From Neostapfia colusana (Eukaryota; Streptophyta; Magnoliopsida; Poales; Poaceae): DNA of 64,000 nt. Of the stretch, positions 33,475 through 44,713 are shown in pieces. The notes under the pieces were generated by a model, which searched no databases, had not been told where the DNA came from, and was given only the letters and a program-made list of their open reading frames with translations. The stretch lies in the NCBI GenBank assembly GCA_030760725.1, contig JASWHV010000010.1, positions 37,701,760 to 37,765,759 on the forward strand, written 5' to 3'. Position numbers and translations under genes: made by a program. Numbering within the stretch: position 1 is the stretch's first letter; every line of letters begins with the position of its first letter.

Positions 33475-36400
33475 TGTAACACCCCAAAATCCTGTTCAGA
33501 GTGGAATTTAAAAATTTTTGGACGTGTTGCATGTGTTGCAAAAATTCTAATTCAAACTAGAATTCAAATTAAACTCAAAGCAGAAAAGAAATAGAAAAAG
33601 AAAAAGGAAAACAGAAAAAAACCGGCCAGTGGGCCGAAACCCACCAGCCGGCCCACCGATCCCGCGCCAGCCCGCAGCCGCGCGCGCCCCCTTCTTCCCA
33701 CTGACATGCGGGGCCCGCCAGTCTTTCTTCTTCCTCGCGCTAGCGCCGCGCTCGGCCAAACTCTCACTCACCCCGAATCAAAACCAACCCGGATTCCTGT
33801 GTATCCCAGCTGAATTTTGTTCGTGGGCAACGCAAACTCGATCAAAACCGAACGCCGCCCTTCCCCCGTCTGTAAAAACCCCGGCATCGTCCCGTTTTCC
33901 CCACGATTACGCTCGGGAATTCCGATCTAACTCGCTGGTCTTGATCCACCGCCTCCGGGGAACCTCGCAGATGCAGAAAATGCGGTGGTTTGCGGTTCAA
34001 ACACAGCGCCGACGAGCCTCGCCATGAATTCACCTCGGACCTCGTCGCCGACCGCCTTCTAGGACCCCCGAGCTCAAGAAAACCCAAGAGGTGAGATCCC
34101 CGACCTCCCCTCCACCGATCTATGCCATAAAATCACAGTTCGAGGAAGAATTTACGAAGATCCGAAACTTTCCGGCGAGATCGCCGCCTCCCGCCGCCGT
34201 GCGCCGCCGGGCAGCGCCGCTCACGCTCGATCAGAGCGACGTGGCCACTTGTGCGCCGTTTATTTTAAATCGCACGGTAGAGTTTAAATCCCGGCGTACC
34301 GGTTCGACGTTATAATCTCAGCCGTCTGTTTTAAATCGGATGGTCCACGTCAGCCTGTGTTATAAAGGCTGGAATTCTTACGCGCTACCCCCTGGGGTTC
34401 TCGGAAAATAAGAGCTAGCCCCGGAAACTTCTGATCTAGCCCCTGGAACTTCAGAAAATCATGTAAATTCATTTAAAAATCAGTTTTAGCCCCTGGACTT
34501 AATAAAAATTAGGAAAAACCCCTCTGTTATGTGTAGCTAGACCCCTAAAAATTCTTAAAATAATATTACAGACCCTGTAGTGGGGTGAGTTTACCTTTTT
34601 AACCCTATTTGATGTTAAAATTAGGAAATTGAATATGTGGTTAGTATTTCAAATTTAAAAGGAGGGACAAACATATTGTCAAATTCAAATTAAAAATTTC
34701 CCAGTACTTAGAAAACCTTGGAGTGAGATAAAAATAGATTTTTGGCTGAAATGAATCTGTTTAATTGATTATTCACATTTATTAGTTAGAGGGACACATT
34801 TTTAAGTAGAGAATAATTCTGAAAATTAGAAAAATAAATGTAAAATAGTTTACATCAGAGGAAAAGATCAAAAAATATATTATTAACTATTTTGGATCAG
34901 AACCTATTCTGTTTAGATGATGTGTCTTATTATTTTCATAATAAAGTGCACATTTAGGCATAGGAAGTAAATTTGAAAATATAACAAGCTAGGTATAAAT
35001 AATTAGAAAATGATAAATGAAGATTCCAAAATCCAAAGAATTCAGTTTAGGGTTGGTAGAAGTTTTGAAGACACATATGGAGTAGGAAAATACCTTTCAG
35101 GCATACTTGGTAGCTAAAAGGTGTAGTAATTGAATATAAGGAATTTATTTGAAATTGGAAACTCATATATATAGTATGCAAGTATAAATGTGAATACAAA
35201 AGTAGGAATCATATACACATGATTAAAAGTGCATGTAAGCCAAAGATCAACACACATAGAGTAACCACAACACATAGAATTGTGAATGGCTTTTATACAT
35301 GTGAATGTGTGGTTTGTATGAAGTGGAAGTGTGAACTATGTCTTATGGATTGTTGTTTTTCTTTTTGCTATGTGTGATGATATGATATAGAACCTGCTCC
35401 AAAGCAAGTTCTTCCTTTCCAAGATCAGGACTACCCATTCCAAGAGCAGCAGGAAGGAGGCAAGTGTCCTTGACCACTTTGATCCTATGCTAGGATGTGT
35501 AGATAGAATTTTTTGCATTGTCAATTGAAAATATGAAACCCATGCTAGGAAGTTTCCCTAGAATTGCATTACCTTGTTTCCTTGTAGCTTGGGTTGGGAT
35601 TCATTTTTATCATGTCATTTATTATTATGCATATGCTTAGCCATGCTTAGAATGGGATATTGTGTGATATGAGATAATCAGTTTATTTTACCATACTCTT
35701 GAATGAGATATTGTGAGTTATGTAGAGGTAGGGATCAAGGCAAGTTGGATGTTTTGGTTGTGTGCTGGGTGCACGAGACTCGGGTTTGTGTTTAGTACTT
35801 GCCTGGATCCTAAGGACCGGTTCATGGAGCATGTAACCTGGGTTTACCGTGCCAACCACATGCTGAGATGGGGCAGCTTGGCCAATTAATTAGGTGTATC
35901 CCGGGCGTAGTATGGGTGTGTTGGATGGTGCGGGGAGTTGGTGTCAGCTTGACTACCTTATGAACCGCAAGGTTCAAGAGGGGGCCACTGCAGCGGGGTT
36001 GGAGCCTCTTGTATGCTGTTAGGGGTGAAACCTCAGTGGGCCCACGCTCGTCGGGAATCCCTTTGTAAAGGCTTCGTAGTGATCTCCTGGCTACACACCT
36101 GAGAAGTGTGAATGTGGTTCATAGCCACTGGCATAATGGAGGTTCTTTTAGTCCACCCGGCAACGGGGGATGAAATCACTACATGTGGGTACAGTGGTAC
36201 AAACTCTGCAGAGTCAAAACTGTCATGACAGCCGTGCTCACGGTCAAGAGCAGCTCGGACTTATTCATGATTAGAGGATTGATGGTTTTGGAAGTTGTGG
36301 ATATTAAGCGGGGAGCTTAACATTGGAAATTATGTTATGGTTATTTGATTATGATGATGGGATGGGAGATTGGAACCATTTCACCTGTGTAGTATTGTAG

Positions 36401-36865
36401 GTGCTTAATAAGCTAAGGTAATAGGTATTAATGGCATAGTGCCTTAACCAAGAGTTCAACCTCCCCTTGTTCTAGCCATGCATGACATAACTTTCCCACA
36501 CTTGCGGAGTACCATCGGTACTCAACCTTGCATATTTGTTGGTTTATATTGCTGCTCAGGTCAAGATAATGAGGTGGTGTATAATGACCAAGACTTTGGA
36601 CCCGAAGAAGGTTTCTAGGTTCATGGAGACCCCCGGGCAACGCCTGTGACGGAGCCCTCAAGAATAATATTCCTCTGCTAGTTTATTTACTTGTGATGAA
36701 CTTATTATTGTCCATCGAGGCATTTGCTATGTAAGACTTATTTACATTCGACACTTGGCTTGTAATAAATGATGCTTCACTATTTGTCATCACATGTATG
36801 AGAAAATGATCCTGGCATACATGTGATATTCACTTGGTTGTTCTTCAGAAAAACCGGGTGTGACA
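33475..36865 (+). repeat. Element C 3' LTR (3391 bp)
   Basis: TGTAACACCCC...GGGTGTGACA, nearly identical to the 5' LTR. Differences include the loss of the 56-bp segment at 33907/33908 and a TATA box altered to TGTAAAAA (33871). The hairpin recurs at 36507-36523. No gene is seen in it. Confidence 0.93.
36507..36523 (+). repeat. LTR hairpin GAGTACC-ATC-GGTACTC (3' LTR copy)
   Basis: Same hairpin as in the 5' LTR at 28077-28093. Confidence 0.85.
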
Positions 36866-36870
36866 GAAGC
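36866..36870. other. Target-site duplication of element C (right), GAAGC
   Basis: Second copy of GAAGC directly after the 3' LTR. Confidence 0.9.
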
Positions 36871-37573
36871 TTGGCGCATTATATTGTCGACCGCGAAACT
36901 GAGGCGGTCGCGCTGGTGGCTGCCATCTCTAATAGGATGGTGAGCGATACACCACGTGGTATTTTTGTGGCGCCCGACCACTGCTGCTCGTCAGCACACT
37001 GTGTTTCCTCTTATCATAACCTCGCTCGCGCTGAGCATTTTATTGTAAAATCATGGAATTGACAAGATAGTTGAATGTGCCGCGATTGATTTGGGCGAGA
37101 TGGACCTTCATTTTGGAATTCAGGCCCCGGAAGAACACGTTTCGCTTCTCTTCCTCCATTCCCAAAAATCCTGGAGCATACTGCGCCAGCTAGTTGAATG
37201 ATCTGGAGTACTCATGAGCACTACTCTCGCCTTGTTTCAGCTCCAGAAACTCCTGGAGCTTCCTCTCCATAACACAGGGAGGTATATGATAGGCGCGGAA
37301 CACCTCCTGGAACTCCGTCCATGTGAAGGCATGGCCAGCCGATAAGGAGGCAATGTAGTTCGCCCACCAGGTACCGTCTTCCCCTTGAACCTGTTGCGCT
37401 GCGTACATCGCCTTTTGGTGTTTGGTGCACCGAAGTAAACCAAACTTCGCCTCAAGAGGGCGGATGAAGCTTTCCGCCACCAAGGGCTCTTCGGCCTCCG
37501 TAAAGTCCGGTGGATGGGTCGCCAGGAAGTCCGAATATGAACTTTGTTGGGGCTGGCATTGCCCATTGTCTTG

Positions 37574-37578
37574 GCGTC
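37574..37578. other. Target-site duplication of element D (left), GCGTC
   Basis: GCGTC abuts the D LTR at 37579 and recurs at 52992-52996. Confidence 0.92.
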
Positions 37579-40500
37579 TGACACGACCCCAAAGGTCTTG
37601 TCGAGCCAGGATCATGCTGAGGGGTGCTGCGTTGAACAGCACCGGATGTCAAAGGTACAAAGCGGAAGCGAAATTTTATTACATAAACAAGTTTATGAAC
37701 ATGTTTACATCAAAATAGTTCCAGTCTACACTCACGGGCGTAGACTACGCATCAAGTCCACGTTCAGCCCTTGAACGTTTCCTTGCTAGCACACACACAC
37801 ACTAACTCTGCGGCGTGCACGACTCCCACTCGACGGGGTTCCCCTCCTGGGGTTCCGTCTCCTCTTCGGGAGTCCCTTCCTCATAGAACTCTGCAAAAGC
37901 TTCAAACACAAGCAGTGAGCACGAAGGCTCAGCAAGTCTGACCCTTCTCACCTAAACATGGAACTTCTAAATGAGGAGTGGTGGGTTACATGAGGTAAAA
38001 ATCATTTGCAAGGACTCGCCTAATTAGTAGAACCTTACTTTCAAGTTTTAGCAGCAGGTTGTGGAGAACCTTACGCTAAGGTACATGAGAGAGCCGCAAT
38101 CAAACAAGAAACGCATTTCTCTCATGTACTTTGCCCAAAGTTGAAATGAACTTTAGTTAGCTCTAAACTACAGCAAGTCATTAGCAATCAAGTCCATCTT
38201 TCAATCAGCAACATTTTAACATGTAACTAGCCTGTTCTTTCTACGTCACGGTACAGTGAACAAGTGGTACTCACTGACCGCGAGGGACGGCGATTATAAT
38301 CGATTTACACCTGCAGGGTTACCCGAACAACCCGTCACATACGCCCGTACTCGATGTTGCCTACAACAACCATCACGGACGCCGTACGAAACTACCTTTC
38401 ACCCGTTAGCCAAATGTTGAACCGGTCCAATCGTCCCGAGCAAGAGGTCTCTGCACGTGCATCTCAGTGCCGCCAGCCGATTTACACCTCGAGCTCTCAA
38501 CCTACCCTCTGAACGACCAGCTATGCCTCAACACCCAGCTACCCGAGTTACATCAGTTTCCCGGTTCCCATATAGCCGGTAGGTCTTCGGTACTGTTCGA
38601 TCTTGTTCAACAGGCCCGCACACGGCTCGGTCCTCAATCGACACAAGCGGAGCTACAGCACACATGCCCCAAAGTCCTGTTGCCCTTACCCTCCGCTTGG
38701 TCAAATTTTCTTGCCATGTGTTTCATGTGCTATCACTACCCGAGTCGAGTGCCTCTAGCCTATGCACGCGAGTAGTTCCAACTACTCGACTGGTACCGAG
38801 TCCTACTCTATCTTAGCAATGCAGTGGCTAACGAGGTTTTCAATCCTAATCCCATCCCATGGCTTTCTTGGCTATGCACTTTGGTTTCCAAACAAGACTC
38901 TAATGCAAGGAACAATAGTATTCATGTATGTGCTCAAAACAATAAAAATTTGTAAAAGGTTAATGCAAACCGGAGCTTGCCTTGCTGCTCTTGGTCGTAG
39001 TCTAGCTGCTCCTCCGGAGTAACAAAGTCTAGGACTTCGGGTTCCTCCTCGACCTTAGCGACTACATGATAGAAGCAATACATGTATTAATTTAAATGCA
39101 GTTGTATTAACTTTTAACTTGTGAAGTCTACAATTCTTACTAGACAAGCCCAATGACTGAAATTTTTACTGTGGCTTGGTTACAACCTAAACAGAGACTT
39201 GGTCAAGTTTTAGTTGCAGCAAAGCTCATTTGAGCCCTCCACAATTAATCATGTACTTTACCTTAATTGAAGGCTTTTAGGGTGTTCTAAGGATTTTCAT
39301 GAAACAAACTATGACTTTCTGAAATCTAGATTTTTAGAGGGTTCTAATGGAGTTGGTCTCACTTAATTTGAAGGTTCCTAACTAAAGATATGAGCTAAAC
39401 AATTTCAGAGAAAATTCTGAAAATGTTTCTGAACATTTTCTATTTTCTCTGGAACAGTTTCACTAATCACACCATTAGGTGGATCAAATGAGCTCAAATG
39501 GGTCTGAAATTTTAACGGTAGTTCAGGGATATTTTGGTGAACATCCCAGCAAAATTTCAGGATTTTCCTCCAAAGTATTCTCCAGTTAAAATTCCTAATA
39601 TTTTAAATTTTGAGGAATAAATTCTGGAGAAATAAGGGTTTTCATGAAGTGAAACTTGATTTGCTGGAAAGTGCTCAGAGAGCTGAATCCAACAAAATTT
39701 GGTTCACTAGATTTGGAGCTTTCTAGCCAAAGTTATGAGGATTTGAAGTTTGGAAAAATTCTGAAAATCGGGGGAAAAGTTTAAACTCTCGGGGGCCCGC
39801 GGGGACACGTGTCGAGCGCGGAGGTGTCCGGCACACTGAGGCCCACAGGGTATTTGTGCGCCATCACACCAGATCCCGGCTGCAGCCCGATCCTGATTTA
39901 AAATATCTCCCGCTGACAGCTGGGGTCCACCCCTTCGTCAACCTCCCGCTGCACGCGTTCTGCCGCCGAGGAACCTCGCCGGAGAGCTCGCCGCCGGCTT
40001 CTGTAAAGCTCCAAACTTCACGATTCTGGCTGCCCCTACCTACTTCCACTCGGGGAACAGGATTCTAGGGTCAGCTCGTCATGACAACGGCCGCCACCTG
40101 GTCGGTGACGAGCCGCGGTCGCGTTGTCCACCCTCCCTAGCACCTCCCGCGATCAAGCTAAGGATCGTCGAGCATCAGTGGACCATAGGAAAGTCGACAT
40201 GAGCTCTACGGAGCTCGGGAAGGGCTGTGTTGGGCTGTCACCGTGCAACCTAGGCCAGAAATCGGGATTTCTACTAAAACTCGAAGAACAGCGGTCTCCG
40301 TCCACGGTTCTTCGTGGTTCCTGCTCCTATGGACCCGCACGGGCTACTAGAAGTGATTCCCTCCATGAGAGGATGAGTGATGTAGTGTGGCTTACTAATT
40401 TCTCGGATCGATACCTTCCTCACTTTTGCACACCGTCGCGAAAATATGAAATTCTGGCCGGAGCAGTGCTTGTCACGCTGCCGGATCTTTTGGAAATGAA

Positions 40501-41605
40501 AGAGGGGTTGGAGGCAAACCTCTTTTCTGTTCACAGCTCCGTGAACGGTGGGCTGTGGAAGCCGGAAGGACGGTTCCTGCAGTGGTGGCTCGAGCTGAAC
40601 CGGCAGAGACAAGATCGCCGCGGTGGAGCTCGGGGAAGACAGCGCAGGGTCTGGAACCGATGCGAAGGTGTCGAAGATGGCTTGGCGCACCCGGTGCTGG
40701 TCTCAGATCGCCGAAAGGGTCACTGGGTCGGCCGGGCGATGAGGAACCGAACGTTCACTCGGGGGGCGAGGTGATTCGGCTTTTTGGGTGGAAGTGCGAC
40801 GAGGCAGCGGTGGAAGGCGCCGGTGACCACTCGGGCGGGTAGATAAAGACCCAGAGAGTCGGTTCCGCGGCTGAGATCGGCAAGCAGCTGGTGGCTTCGC
40901 CGTTTCTTCACCGTGGCGGCAGCTGCAGTGCGTGCGGTTACCCGAGCTGAGCTCTCAGTCGGTTTCTTTTGCTTCAGTGGCTGACATGTGGGTCCCACCC
41001 GGGGTTTAAACCTCTGAAATTCACTCCTAATCACTGTTGTAAACAGTGAGCCCCAAAATACCCATGGTGATTCAAATTATTCACCCATGAGCCATTTGAA
41101 TTGAGTAGGATTCAAATTGTGTTTGGTTTGAATGAATTTCAGTACATGTTCAGTTTGAAATTCAAATAAAGTTTGAATTTGCCCCACTTAGCTCATGTCA
41201 AGATCAACTCCAAATGGAGTGAAAATTGGTGTGTGAGCTCACAAAAATGTGCTGAATAAGAATGTGCCTCCCACTTTTAAGTTCATGGGATAAAAACAGT
41301 TTGAATTTGAATATGGTTTCAAACTGCCCTCTTTCTAAATATACCCAAAATGACCTCAGAAAGGTTTTGAATTTGGGTGAAACTTGGCATGGACATCCTT
41401 AGCAATGTGTAGGAGTTTTCATATGTCCAGCCTACCTATATCACATGTGGGAAATACCACTTTTGCAATATGTTAGTTTGTTCTCTAATGAGCATGTTGA
41501 TGGTGGTTACTTGCTCTTCATTTGTGTTCATCAACTTTCCTCAAATGAGGTGTGTGGTATGGTGATGAACACTTCAACTATGTGTCAAAAACTGAGGCCC
41601 TTACA
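37579..41605 (-). repeat. Element D 3' LTR (4027 bp)
   Basis: On the minus strand it starts TGTAAGGGCCTCAG (41605) and ends GGTCGTGTCA (37579). It contains the near-palindrome CGAGTAGTTCCAACTACTCG (38769-38788) and a GACACGTGTC palindrome (39804-39813). No credible gene: the ORFs seen here are not kept open in the partner LTR. Confidence 0.93.
38769..38788. repeat. LTR palindrome CGAGTAGTT-CC-AACTACTCG (D, 3' LTR)
   Basis: A perfect 9-bp inverted repeat around 2 nt. It recurs in D's other LTR (50138-50157) and, with changes, in E (17940-17959) and F (59394-59414). Confidence 0.85.
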
Positions 41606-41640
41606 TTCCTCCCCCCTTAATAGAATCTCGTCCCGAGATT
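41606..41640 (-). other. Element D polypurine tract and pre-PPT hairpin
   Basis: On the minus strand: AATCTCG-GGA-CGAGATT (41640-41624, perfect stem), CTATT, then TTAAGGGGGGAGGAA up to the LTR. The hairpin starts about 35 nt after the pol stop. Confidence 0.9.
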
Positions 41641-41674
41641 ATAAGGTGAAAATGAGAGAGAGGACGGTGGAAAA

Positions 41675-44600
41675 TTACCGGATATGCGACGTGAAAAAGT
41701 CGGGGTAGTTAGCACGAAGGAATCCTTCGGTCTCCCATGTCGCTTCGTCCATGGAGTGATTACTCCATAGAATCTTGTAGAACCACAACGTACGGTTGCG
41801 TGTAGTTCGGGCCTTTTCATCAATAATCTGCACCGGTTCCTCCCGATAGGTGAGATCCGGTTCCAGTTCTCCAATATCTTCCAGCTGAACGGTAGTTGAT
41901 AGCTTGAGACACTTCCTTAGCTGGGAAATGTGAAAGACGTCGTGCACACCGGAAAGTGCTTCTGGTAATTCCAGCCGGTATGCCACTGATCCACATCTTT
42001 CGGTAATCTTGAATGGACCGATGAATCGGGGTGCTAACTTTCCTCTCACCCCAAATCTGTTTACGCCCTTCATTGGAGACACCCGTAGATATACGTGATA
42101 TCCAACTTCGAATTGTAATGGGCGCCTTCTCCGGTCTGCATACAGTTTCTGACGGGATTGAGCGGCTTTTAGATTCGCCTGAATCAGTCGAACCTTTTCT
42201 TCCGCGTTGTTGACGAGGTCAATCTCGAAGGTAACCCTGTCGCCAGACTCACACCAGTTCAATGGTGTGCGGCACTTCCTACCGTATAGCGCCTCGTAAG
42301 GTGCCATCTTGATGCTGGCTTGGTACCCATTATTGTACGAGAACTCAGCTAACGGCAAGTGATCATCCCAATTCTTGCCGTGGTTGATAGCGCAAGCTCG
42401 TAGCATGTCTTCTAGAATCTGATTTACCCGCTCGGTTTGTCCATCCGTCTGCGGGTGGTATGCTGAACTACGGATCAGCTTCGTCCCCAAGGCAGCATGT
42501 AGCTTCTCCCAAAAACGGGACACAAATAAAGTGCCCCGATCCGATATGATGGTACGGGGTACACCGTACAAGCATAGGATCCGTGAGATGTACAGTTCAG
42601 CGTACTTCTTGGCGTTGTAGTTGGTGTTGACCGGGATGAAATGGGCAACTTTGGTGAGCCGATCGACGATCACCCACACAGAATCATGTTTTTGCAAGGT
42701 GGTGGGTAAACCGACGATGAAGTCCATGCTCACATCCTCCCATTTCCAGGCAGGAATGCCCAGTGGTTGCAGCAGTCCCGGTTTCCGCATATGGTCTGCC
42801 TTCACCCTTCGACATGTATCACACTTGGACACGTATTTTGCAATCTCACGCTTCATCCGTGTCCACCAAAACTTGCTTCTGAGTTCTTGATACATCTTGT
42901 TGCTGCCGGGGTGAATAGAAAATTTTGATAAGTGAGCCTCATCAAAAATTTTCTTTCGTAATTCCGGGTTACGGGGTACGACGATCCGGTCCTTGAACCA
43001 TAGGACGCCGTCTCCATCCTTCCGGAAACATTTCAGCTCCCCACTGTCTACACGTCTCCGTAAATGGAACATGCCCTTGTCATTCTTCTGGGCTGCCGCT
43101 ATCTCTTCATGGATGGTGGGGATCAAAGCTAGGTTGTAGAGAGCTCCGTGTGGAATCACATGTAGTGGTGGTTCGCTCTCTTCCAACGGTGTGATGGTCA
43201 GATTGTTGACGTGTGACTTGCGGCTCAGCGCATCTGCTACTACGTTTTCCTTGCCCGGATGATAATGGATCTCTATTTCGTAATCCTTTATCAATTCTAA
43301 CCATCTTCGTTGCCTCATGTTCAGATCCTTCTGAGTGAATGTGTACTTGAGCCTTTTGTGGTCGGTATATAAATGTACGAGGTTACCGAGTAGGTAGTGC
43401 CTCTACATTTTTAGTGCAAGTACTACGGCAGCGAGCTCCAAGTCGTGGGTTGGATAATTCTGCTCATGGTTTCTAAGCTGCCATGATCCATACGCGGCCA
43501 CTCTTCGGTCTTGCATCAGCACACATCCGAGCCCAATGCCGGATGCATCGCAGTACAAATCGAACGGTTTTGTTGTGTCTGGCTGCGCCAAAACCGGTGC
43601 TGATGTCAGGTGCTTGACTAAAGCCTTGAATGCTGCTTCACATGCTGACTCCAAACATATTTGGTAGCCTTCTTCAGCAGCTCTGTCATTGGCTTGGCAA
43701 TCTTCGAGAAGTTCAGAATGAACCTCCGATAATATCCCGCGAGTCCGAGGAAACTCCGTACCTCGTGAACAGTTCTCGGGGACTTCCAATTCAGCACTTG
43801 AGTGATCTTACTCGGGTCTACAGCGATACCCTCCGCTGAGATGATATGCCTGAGAAAAGCCACTTGCAATATCCAAAACTCGCATTTGCTGAATTTCGCG
43901 TATAACTGGTGATCCCGCCTCCGTTGCAAGACTATACACAAATGCTTCTTGTGATCTTCCTCCGACTTGGAATATCCTGGATATCGTCGATGAAGACCAC
44001 GACAAACTTGTCCAGCTCCGGCATGAATACCGAGTTCATCAAGTACATGAAGTGAGCTGGAGCATTGGTGAGGCCGAAGGACATGACCAGGTACTCATAA
44101 AGTCCGTACCTTGTCGAGAAAGCGGTCTTTGGAATGTCCTCAGCCCTTATCTTAATCTGATGGTACCCGGATCTTAAATCCATCTTGGAAAAGATCTTTG
44201 CTTCGACCAACTGATCAAACAACATGTCGATCCGTGGCAACGGGTACTTGTTCTTGATGGTTACGGCATTTAATGGATGATAGTCCACAAAAGCCGTAAT
44301 GTCTCATCCTTCTTCTTGACAAATAATGCCGAACAGCCCCATGGCGAGGAGCTCGGCCTAATAAAACCCTTCTCCAGAAGGTCCGTGAGCTGAGTCTTCA
44401 GTTCAGCCAACTCCTTGGGCGCCGTCTTGTACGGCCTTCGGGATATTGGCATGGTTCCCGGTGCAAGCTCAATCTTGAACTCCACCTCTCTATCGGGCGG
44501 CATCCCCGGCAAATCCTCCGGGAATACGTCAGGGAACTCTCGGACCACTGGAATATCTTCCAATCTGATGGTTGTGGCTTGATAGACACTTGGAAGTTTT

Positions 44601-44713
44601 ATTTCTGTACTGTCCAGAAATAATGAGTGAGACTCGTGCACTTCTGAGTTCAAGTGCATAACTCAAAGGACGGTGTCTAAAACAGTGCCGTGGTGGGTTA
44701 ACCACGACATCCC
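41675..44713 (-). pseudogene. pol: Element D pol (RT, RNase H, integrase, chromodomain)
   Basis: RT runs from about 44450 with GCSALFVKKKDETLRL, a frameshift near 44290, then NAVTIKNKYPLP and VVFIDDI. It shifts again near 43980 and near 43640. RNase H has YCDASGIGLG (43540) and DLELAAVV. A TAG at 43403-43405 replaces Trp in KMWRHYLL. From 43318 a 547-codon frame is open to the natural stop at 41675-41677. It shows integrase HHCC (H129, H136, C166, C169), catalytic D199, D260 and E296 (35 residues between D260 and E296), GPF at 434-436 and a chromodomain at about 497-535 (KILWSNHSMDEATWE). The integrase part is therefore intact in its motifs, while RT is not readable in one frame. Confidence 0.93.

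Larger units (their letters stand above)
24998..36865 (+). mobile_element. Element C: Ty3/gypsy with both LTRs and target duplication; internal deletion
   Basis: 11.87 kb with two LTRs (24998-28435 and 33475-36865), primer site complementary to tRNA-Met, ORF0, gag, a pol lacking protease, and a polypurine tract. It is flanked by 5-bp duplications GAAGC and interrupts B's gag. Pol ends in a chromodomain, placing it in the Tekay/Del group. Its LTRs differ by a few per cent at most by eye, apart from one 56-bp deletion. The order and the ORF upstream of gag resemble rice RIRE3/RIRE8 as I recall their description. It is defective: gag is joined to RT by a deletion, and pol has several frameshifts and stops. 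Confidence 0.93.
36866..37578 (-). pseudogene. gag: Element B gag, middle part
   Basis: On the minus strand from 37578: QQSSYSDFLATHPPDF, then the gag core (GTWWANYIASLSAGH, WTEFQEVFRAYHIPP, EFLELKQGESSAHEYSRSFN), with a TAG at 37190-37192 after RSFN. The reading goes on in the same sense as LAQYAP..., then toward the Pro/Gln-rich tail, and is interrupted by element C. It is continuous with 53219-52992 once element D and one target duplication are removed, and with 24997 downward once C is removed. Confidence 0.88.

Noticed and set aside
38467..39022. Paired ORFs of ~86-106 codons found in both D LTRs (also 49824-50390)
   Set aside because: They are duplicates because the LTRs are duplicates. 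They run antisense to the element and match nothing known.
40124..40774. 216-codon + strand ORF in D's 3' LTR and the 245-codon counterpart at 51025-51762
   Set aside because: Antisense to the LTR, not preserved between the two LTRs at the same extent, and without domains.
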